A DNA stretch of 64,000 nucleotides, from assembly GCA_028532985.1 (NCBI GenBank), contig JANCIK010000004.1, forward strand, positions 2,914,001 through 2,978,000, written 5' to 3'. The stretch comes from Stropharia rugosoannulata. Lineage: Eukaryota; Basidiomycota; Agaricomycetes; Agaricales; Strophariaceae. Both the position numbers and the translations under genes were made by a program. Numbering within the stretch: position 1 is the stretch's first letter; each line of letters begins with the position of its first letter. The notes below the pieces were generated by a model that ran no database searches, was not told the origin of the DNA, and saw only the letters and a program-made list of their open reading frames with translations. This document shows positions 57,648 to 64,000 of this stretch, piece after piece.

Positions 57648-58448
57648 CATGGCCCGGATGAGCGCTCGAGCGCCTGCGGGTCTGGCAAGTCCCACCCGTC
57701 CACAACCCGTCCATGTTAGAGAGTCTGATGTATGTACGTACGTACCCCTTATGTATGTTTTATGTTGTGCGCATTCGGGTATAAAGATGCTTGTGGCTTG
57801 TTCGCAGCAGCTGATGCTCTGTGTTATTATTTAACTGAGGGTTGACTGAGGGGATTGTATAGGTAGGCGTAGGGATAAGAGGTGATTGAGTGGGAGTTGT
57901 TAATGCATCATGGGTGCAGCGGTCGGTTTTGAGAGTGGAGTAGAGTATGTACATAGATTAGATAAAGTACTCGAGTACATAGAGTACATTATTAGCCTAT
58001 ACGCATCAGCTCCAGCTCTGACCCCGAAGTACGGCGGCACTGTAAGGTTATTACATGTACGTATAGTGGCTGGCTCTAGACCAGACTCCAGACTCTACCT
58101 GACTTGGCCGGTGAGTAGGTAAGTAATCTGAGTAGGGTAAGTAATCGAATAGTATTAATATTAACCGCAGTGCGCGAGAGATCGATTATGATATTAACCG
58201 TGTCCAAGTCCATAATATTACTTAGCCGCGCCTGTCCAAATGCTCAGAGAAATTTAATCTCGCCAGTGCGCATGGTCAGACGACCAGCCGCAGTGCCTGC
58301 AATGGCCCGCTGGCTAGAACCAGCACTGAGTTCATGAACTTTGTGCGGCGCTTTGGTAAGTAAGTAATTAATTAATTGGTCACTCAGGCAAGTGTGGAGA
58401 TGAATAAGTGAATGGGCGTGAAGGGTTAAGGTGAAGGCTCAGGAATCA

Positions 58449-58472
58449 GAGCTAGAGCTAGAGCTAGAGCTA
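58449..58472 (+). repeat. (GAGCTA)4 microsatellite
   Basis: Four perfect copies of GAGCTA, followed by purine-rich (GGAC, GGACAAG) degenerate repeats to about 58620. Confidence 0.95.
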
Positions 58473-59821
58473 GAATGAGAGCCGCATTTCGGGTCAGGAC
58501 ACGGGCATGGACGAGGACCCGGACTAGGGACCAGGGACAAGAACGAGGACTTGAAGGGCAAGGACAAAGACAAGAATTGTCGAATCAGAACGTCCAACTA
58601 GCAGGACCAGAACGAGAGACAGACCCTGCGGGGCGCGTGTGGGGCTTGTGGGGCGTGTAGGTGATTTTATGGCTCTATCAAGTAGTAAAGTAAAGTATTA
58701 TTGCCCAGATAGCAAATCCGATCGTACATCCGGGGGCACTGGGCACCGGGCATTGACGATACGCGTACACGCCGGGTGTGTTGTGACTTGAGTAGGCAGT
58801 GATAATTCACAGATTCATAGATTAATAGATAGAGATACTATCACTACATCTAAGAGGAAGGCGAGTCAGCTGGAGGTGTCCGAGGTTCCTCCTGATGGCT
58901 GCTATCATATCATATCGTGCCTCACGTATCACATCTCATCGCAGTGGACTAGCGTAGCTTATCACATCGTCACTATCCAGATCCATCCTGGATCACATCT
59001 GCAATGTGTGTGCGATTATCAGGAAAGTTAATCAGATTGACTTGGTTAGTCACTTGTAGTCTTGTAGTCTTGTACATGGTACATAGCGCATTGAATTTGT
59101 CCTCGCTCGCGAGCAACCATAGTACAGCGATCGCGGCGGCGTTTCTCCTGCTCTGCTCTATCGTAAGGTCGGCGTCCATGTAAAATGACAGCGATCAGAT
59201 TGGAGGTAAGCCATGTCAGCTGTCCCGGTCAAATATTGCAGTGACATGCTTATAAGGTCTTTGCGGCATTACAAACGGAATGCAGTACATAACATGGTGC
59301 TGCCGCAAGGGTATGTGGAGACGGACCCTTGGCTTGGCTTTGCATCTTCCTCGACGCAAAACTGTCGTCAGGGCAGCACAGCGGGGGGTGGGCGGAGGAG
59401 GACATATGTCTGTTTTCGGCGTCTGACATACATAGGCTATGTTTGTCAGTGACATTTCTGATCAGTCGTCGGCGGAGCACCTCGATCGAGCAGGGCTGGA
59501 CTGCGAATATGTCCGCGGCAGATAAGATAGATAAAGGCAAGGGTCCTTTTGCGGGCGCGTACGCGGACTCGGAGCGCGCGGTTTTGATGCGTGTGTGCGC
59601 GTGACGGGCAAATAAGCGCCACGTGCTGTATGTGTGGGCGCTGACCAAGTGGAACAAAATGTGGGTTACTGACGCCAGCATTCGCCATCTGGATTCTGCA
59701 GAGACGAGAGGGCCATAGCGCACCGCGGACTCTCCACTTAATTATAGCGGAGACGGATTAGTAACGACTTATCGATCCCAGTGCCTCCGATCACCACAGC
59801 AGGTGTGTCTTTGCGATATCT

Positions 59822-59828
59822 TATAAAA
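59822..59828 (+). promoter_or_regulatory. TATA box candidate of glutathione reductase
   Basis: TATAAAA about 210 bp upstream of the ATG at 60034, followed by a C/T-rich stretch at 59878-59935 that would suit transcription initiation. Confidence 0.5.
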
Positions 59829-60033
59829 CGGCGAGGGAGGCTGACCGTGCTGGCTCAGATCTGGCGTTCCGCGCACTCTACTCCTCGTCCGCCCCGCGTC
59901 TCTCCCTCGCGCTCTCGCGGCCGCACACCCGCCTTTCCCAGGTGCGCACTCCCCGCGCGGAGCCGGGTACGACCGCTGATTGCGTCCTTATATACAGGTG
60001 TCCAGAGCATTCGCCTCCGCACGAACTGCCAAC

Positions 60034-61777
60034 ATGCCCCCCATCTTCGATAAGCCCACCACAGACCGCTACGACTACATCGTCATCGGCGGCGGCTCCG
60101 GCGGCTCTGGAACAGCGGTGCGTAGTCAAAATCTGTACTTGAGACGACGCTGATCCCCGCACAGAGACGTGCTGCGTCGTATGGCAAAAAGGTCGCCATT
60201 ATCGAGGCCACGCCCACCCCCGGAGGCACATGTGTCAACGTCGGTGCGTACCCGTTCTTCATTCCGTCCTGCCAGTTCTCACCCGCCGTGCAGGATGCGT
60301 GCCCAAGAAGATAATGTGGCACGCCGCCGACCTGCAGGACCGCATCTCGCACCACGCCGCAGGCTTCAAGTTCAGCGGCGCGCAGAACGCAAAGTTCGAC
60401 TGGGCCGCGTTCAAGCCCCAGCGCGACGCCTACATCCGCCGCCTCAACTCCATCTACGAGACCAACTGGGCCAAGGAGGGCATCGAGTACCACCACGGCC
60501 GCGGCCGCCTACTCTCCCCCACCTCCGTCGAGGTCACCCGCCCGGACGGCGCAGGCACCTACGTCCTCCACGGCACGCACATCACCATCTGCGTCGGCGG
60601 CCAGCCGACCGTCCCGTCCGACGCCGCCATCCCCGGCGCGTCCCTCGGCACCGACTCTGACGGCTTCTTCGCGCTCGAGCACCAGCCCGCGCGCGTCGCC
60701 GTTGTCGGCGCGGGCTACATCGCCGTCGAGCTCGCCGGCATCTTCAACGCGTTCGGCACGCAGACACACCTCCTCATCCGCGGCGATACCGTCCTGCGCA
60801 CGTTCGACCCGACGCTGCAGGACACGCTCACGCCCTGGATGGAGAAGACCGGCGTGCACCTGCACCGCCGCACGCACGTCACCCGCGTCGAGGGCGAGAA
60901 GGGCGGCCCGCTCACAGTGCACACCGACTCGGGCCCCCCGATCGAGGTCGACGTCCTGCTCTGGGCCATCGGCCGCCACGCGAGCACGCACGACCTCGGG
61001 CTTGACGCCGCGGGCGTGCAGGTCGACAATAAGGGCGATATCGTCGTCGACGAGTTCCAGAACACGAACGTGCCCAACGTGTACGCCATCGGCGACGTCG
61101 CGGGCAAGGCCCTCCTCACCCCCGTCGCCATCGCCGCCGGCCGCAAGCTCGCCAACCGCCTCTTCGGCCCGGACAAGTTCAAGCAGGACAAGCTGAGCTA
61201 CGACGATATCCCCTCTGTCGTATTCTCGTGAGTTTTCTTCTACCTGATCCCTAGCGCTACTTCTCACCTCGAAACAGTCACCCGCCCATCGGCTCAGTCG
61301 GCCTCACAGAGCCCCAGGCAAGGAAAAAATACGGCGACGACGCTATCAAAATCTGTACGTCCCTCCCTCCCTTCCGTATCGCATCCCCAATAAACCCACT
61401 AATCCAATAAATCCAGACAAATCCAGCTTCCGCGCGCTCTACTTCTCCATGGTCGACGAGGAACACAAAGAGCCTACCGTCTACAAGGTCATCTGCGCAG
61501 GCCCCGAGGAGAAGGTCGTCGGCATTCATCTTATCGGCCTGGGAAGCGACGAAGTCATGCAAGGCTTCGGCGTCGCTGTCAAGATGGGCGGTGCGTATTA
61601 TGTCAATTGACGACCCTCACGGAGCGTGCGTACTCATCTATCTATATACTAGCCACCAAGGAAGATTTGGATAACTGCGTCGCGATTCATCCTACCTCGG
61701 GAGAGGGTTCGTACTTTTCCATCAGTATGCCTGCCCAATCACTAATCTACGATCCAGAACTCGTTACCCTTCGTTGA
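60034..61777 (+). CDS. GLR1: glutathione reductase (NADPH)
   Basis: Exons 60034-60117, 60165-60243, 60294-61227, 61278-61354, 61417-61590, 61653-61706 and 61758-61777 sum to 473 codons plus stop, the usual length. Visible are the FAD motif [20 protein letters not shown], the redox disulfide [13 protein letters not shown] (split by an intron between the two Cys codons), the NADPH motif [17 protein letters not shown], the second FAD motif [18 protein letters not shown], the dimer-interface [14 protein letters not shown] and the catalytic HPTSGEE at the C-terminus. Known reaction: GSSG + NADPH + H+ to 2 GSH + NADP+. No mitochondrial presequence is seen, so this start predicts a cytosolic form. 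The third exon is very GC-rich at wobble positions. Confidence 0.96.
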
Positions 61778-62011
61778 ACGTAAACAGACTATTCACTGCG
61801 GTCCCTTCCATCTAGCGTCCCATTTGTACCATGTAGTTGTATTACCAAGACAATATTAACAAACTAATCCATCCTCATTCTCGAAAGTATTGCCTTCTAC
61901 AATGATTGCTTCATACAGTTCTCTACAAGTACAGACATTTTCTGGGGTTACTCTGTAACCCCCTATACAAATTATTTTGGTGAGTAGTCTTGGTTCTAGT
62001 CGGTCATTAAT
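61778..62011. terminator. convergent 3' region GLR1 / catalase
   Basis: 234 bp between two converging stop codons. Presumably holds both polyadenylation regions. No distinct signal can be assigned. Confidence 0.35.
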
Positions 62012-64000
62012 TTAATAGGCGACCCTACTGGTCAAGCCTTCCGACTCTCTGGCATAGCATCGGTGCTGGCTGACTTCGTAAGCAAACCTTGATACGAAGC
62101 TTGTGGCTCCTGCAGAGATTGGGAGAGTATCCTGAAGAGCGGATGTAACGCCATATTTCCCTGCCGTCACAACCCCATAGGATGACTTGACGTTGCTGTC
62201 AACACCGGCCGCGTCTGCAAAATCGATCTCAGGTATGCCCAGAGCGTGCTTGACGACAACAATAGCTGCGAGATGTATGCGTTAGGACTGTTAATCACAG
62301 AAAGGCTTCGTACTCACCACTACCGATGGCTCCGATAGCCTTACAGTGACCAAAGGCCTCGCGAATCCAGTGGATGGCGCGACCGTTCGACACAAGGCTC
62401 TTAGCATGCTCGCCCGAAGGGATAAATATGGCGTCGAACATAGTCGAACGTTGGCCTTCATAGTGATGGTCCGCGACAATGCCCGAGCCCGTACCGATTG
62501 CCTCGCCCTGTGAGTAAATCTTACCGCGGCGGGGACCAATGACCCATGTGGTTGCCTTTCCAGCCGCTAGTAACCCGCGAATTGCCTCGACCTCGACCAT
62601 ATTGAAGCCGTCTGCGATGAGAACTGCAATCCGACGAGTGGCGATCGTAGGTATCTTGGGCGCGAAATATAACTGTGAAAGCGTTGCGTCCTTCTTGCCG
62701 TGGTTCGGGCGCACAGGTTTGTCTGGCAAAGTGCCGTTCACGTTAATCGCCACAGCCTTAGCGAGGTCGTAGTCGATGTTGTTGAGGAGGTGCGTGTAAC
62801 TCTTATAAACGCGTTCGTCGTCGCAGTGACTCAACTCGAATGAAATGGCTGCAATTAGATGACTCTTCTCGTATTCAGTGAGCGAGTTATAGAACAGTTG
62901 GGCTTGCTTGTAATGCTCTTGGAACTTGGGCGTACGCGCGCGCTGTTTGATTCCCGAAATTTTCTCGGGATAGCTTCAAAGAAAAATGATTAACGAAGAT
63001 TTAGGGTAAACTTGTGAATACCACTCACTCAGCATATCCTCCAGCCGATGGAGGTACAGTAGGGTTGACGCCGTCACGGTTAGGGTAATAATTGATGGTG
63101 CCCTTCGTGATGGTGTGTCGAGCTTGACCATCTCGGTTGTTATTCATTACTGGACAAATTGGTCGATTAATAGGCAACTGATTCATGTCGTTAATTATAT
63201 GTCATCGTAGAAGAGGTCAACAACTTACAGATTCCCAGTTAATACCCAACCTGGTTATTTGAGTGTCAAAGTAAGAGAAGTTTCTTCCTTGGAGCAAGGG
63301 ATCGTCGCTAAATCCAATACCAGGAACGACATGGCTAGTGCAAAATGCAACTTGCTCGACCTCCGTGAAGTATTCATCAACTGTACGATTGAGCTCAAAC
63401 TCGCCTATCGGCTGGATAGGCACCAAGTCGGCAGGCCAGACTTTCGTTGCATCTAAGATGTCAAATTCGAAATTGTGTTCGTCCTTCTCCTCGATCACCT
63501 GAACGGCAAATGTCCATTTCGGATAAACCCCACTCTTTATGGCCTCTTCAAGATCCTTTCGATGGAAATCTAAGGCAGATAAATAACATGGTTGAAAAAA
63601 AACATTCGACAGCACATACCGGGGTCTTGTCCAGCAAGCTTGAGTGCCTCATCCCACATGAGGCTATGGACTCCGAGCTCTGGAGTCATATGGAACTTGA
63701 CAAATACACGTTTCCCTTCCTTGTTGATCAAGGTGTAGGTGTTGACTCCAAAACCTTGAACCATTCTGTACGACCTCGGGATACCTGAAGTAATGTTGAA
63801 CGTTTCCCATAAATGGTACAAGTAATAATCAACAAACCTCTGTCAGACATAACCCACATAACCATATGCGCCGCTGGAGGGTGTATCAGGCAGAGCTCAT
63901 AACGCTAAGAAGTGGAGCTTACTCTCGGGCTGGAGGCCTACGAAGTCCCAGAAGTTGTTGTGCGCACTCTGGCCTTGGGGGACCTCATTCTGAGGTTCAG
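62012..64000 (-). CDS. large-subunit catalase with C-terminal DJ-1/ThiJ-like domain (5' partial)
   Basis: The gene enters from the right edge in frame at [20 protein letters not shown] and ends with TAA at 62012-62014. The visible catalase core includes [59 protein letters not shown] with the proximal heme Tyr, and [20 protein letters not shown]. After the core comes a flavodoxin/DJ-1-like domain ([20 protein letters not shown] to [12 protein letters not shown]), diagnostic of ~750-aa clade 2 catalases. The distal catalytic His and the N-terminus lie outside the window. Several introns interrupt it. Known reaction: dismutation of H2O2. It faces GLR1, 234 bp away. Confidence 0.94.

Larger units (their letters stand above)
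53948..60033. other. 6.1-kb gene-poor, simple-sequence-rich region
   Basis: No gene is recognised. It contains the promoter of the 203-aa gene at the left, a pyrimidine-rich belt (56050-57130), several microsatellites (57471-57500, 57608-57647, 58449-58472), and the glutathione reductase promoter at the right. Long open frames at 56055-57101 follow from the C/T bias and are not called. Confidence 0.55.

Noticed and set aside
60509..61267. 252-codon minus-strand frame inside glutathione reductase
   Set aside because: Antisense shadow of a GC-rich wobble exon. The plus strand carries an unmistakable enzyme.

Overview
The window is nuclear DNA of a filamentous basidiomycete, most probably an Agaricomycete. 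Nearly every gene is broken by 45-120 nt GT-AG introns, housekeeping proteins read cleanly through those introns, and several families are typical of mushroom-forming fungi (a DUF6593-type protein, a free-standing caspase-like protease, an EasG-like NmrA reductase, a GH16 glucanase, a large-subunit catalase with a DJ-1-like tail). No prokaryotic, organellar or viral segment was recognised.

Layout. 1-40 kb is gene-dense, with about twenty genes on both strands: a WD40-type protein (cut by the window start), CDC42, two tandem secreted Thr/Pro-rich paralogues, SF3B4, a caspase-like protease, EMC4, a membrane-anchored TolB-propeller/amidohydrolase, a PI-PLC-X phosphodiesterase, a MIF-like tautomerase, a U1A/U2B''-type snRNP protein, a DUF6593-like protein, HAT1, a GH16 glucanase, RAD1 (9-1-1 clamp), an NmrA/EasG-like reductase, eRF1 and POP7. 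From 40 to 60 kb the window is gene-poor. An 11-kb stretch holds no gene I can name, only short coding-like fragments. Then comes a disordered 725-aa protein and a convergent 203-aa orphan, and then 6 kb of simple-sequence and pyrimidine-rich DNA. The last 4 kb carries glutathione reductase facing a large catalase that runs off the right edge.

Functional themes. RNA and translation machinery is frequent (SF3B4, U1A-like, POP7, eRF1; the last two share a 183-bp divergent promoter). So are chromatin and genome maintenance (HAT1, RAD1), polarity and membrane functions (CDC42, EMC4, PLC-X) and redox defence (glutathione reductase, catalase). The genes do not form an obvious pathway cluster. The strongest second-look items are the promoter-inclusive duplication of the secreted Thr/Pro-rich genes with a recently expanded heptad/octad repeat, the 13-nt microexon that carries the catalytic His of the PLC-X protein, the two large charged insertions inside RAD1, the TM-anchored TolB-amidohydrolase, and the unusual 40-60 kb region.

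Coordinates of multi-exon genes span first to last coding base. Splice sites were read by eye from GT/AG signals and frame continuity, and none is experimentally confirmed.
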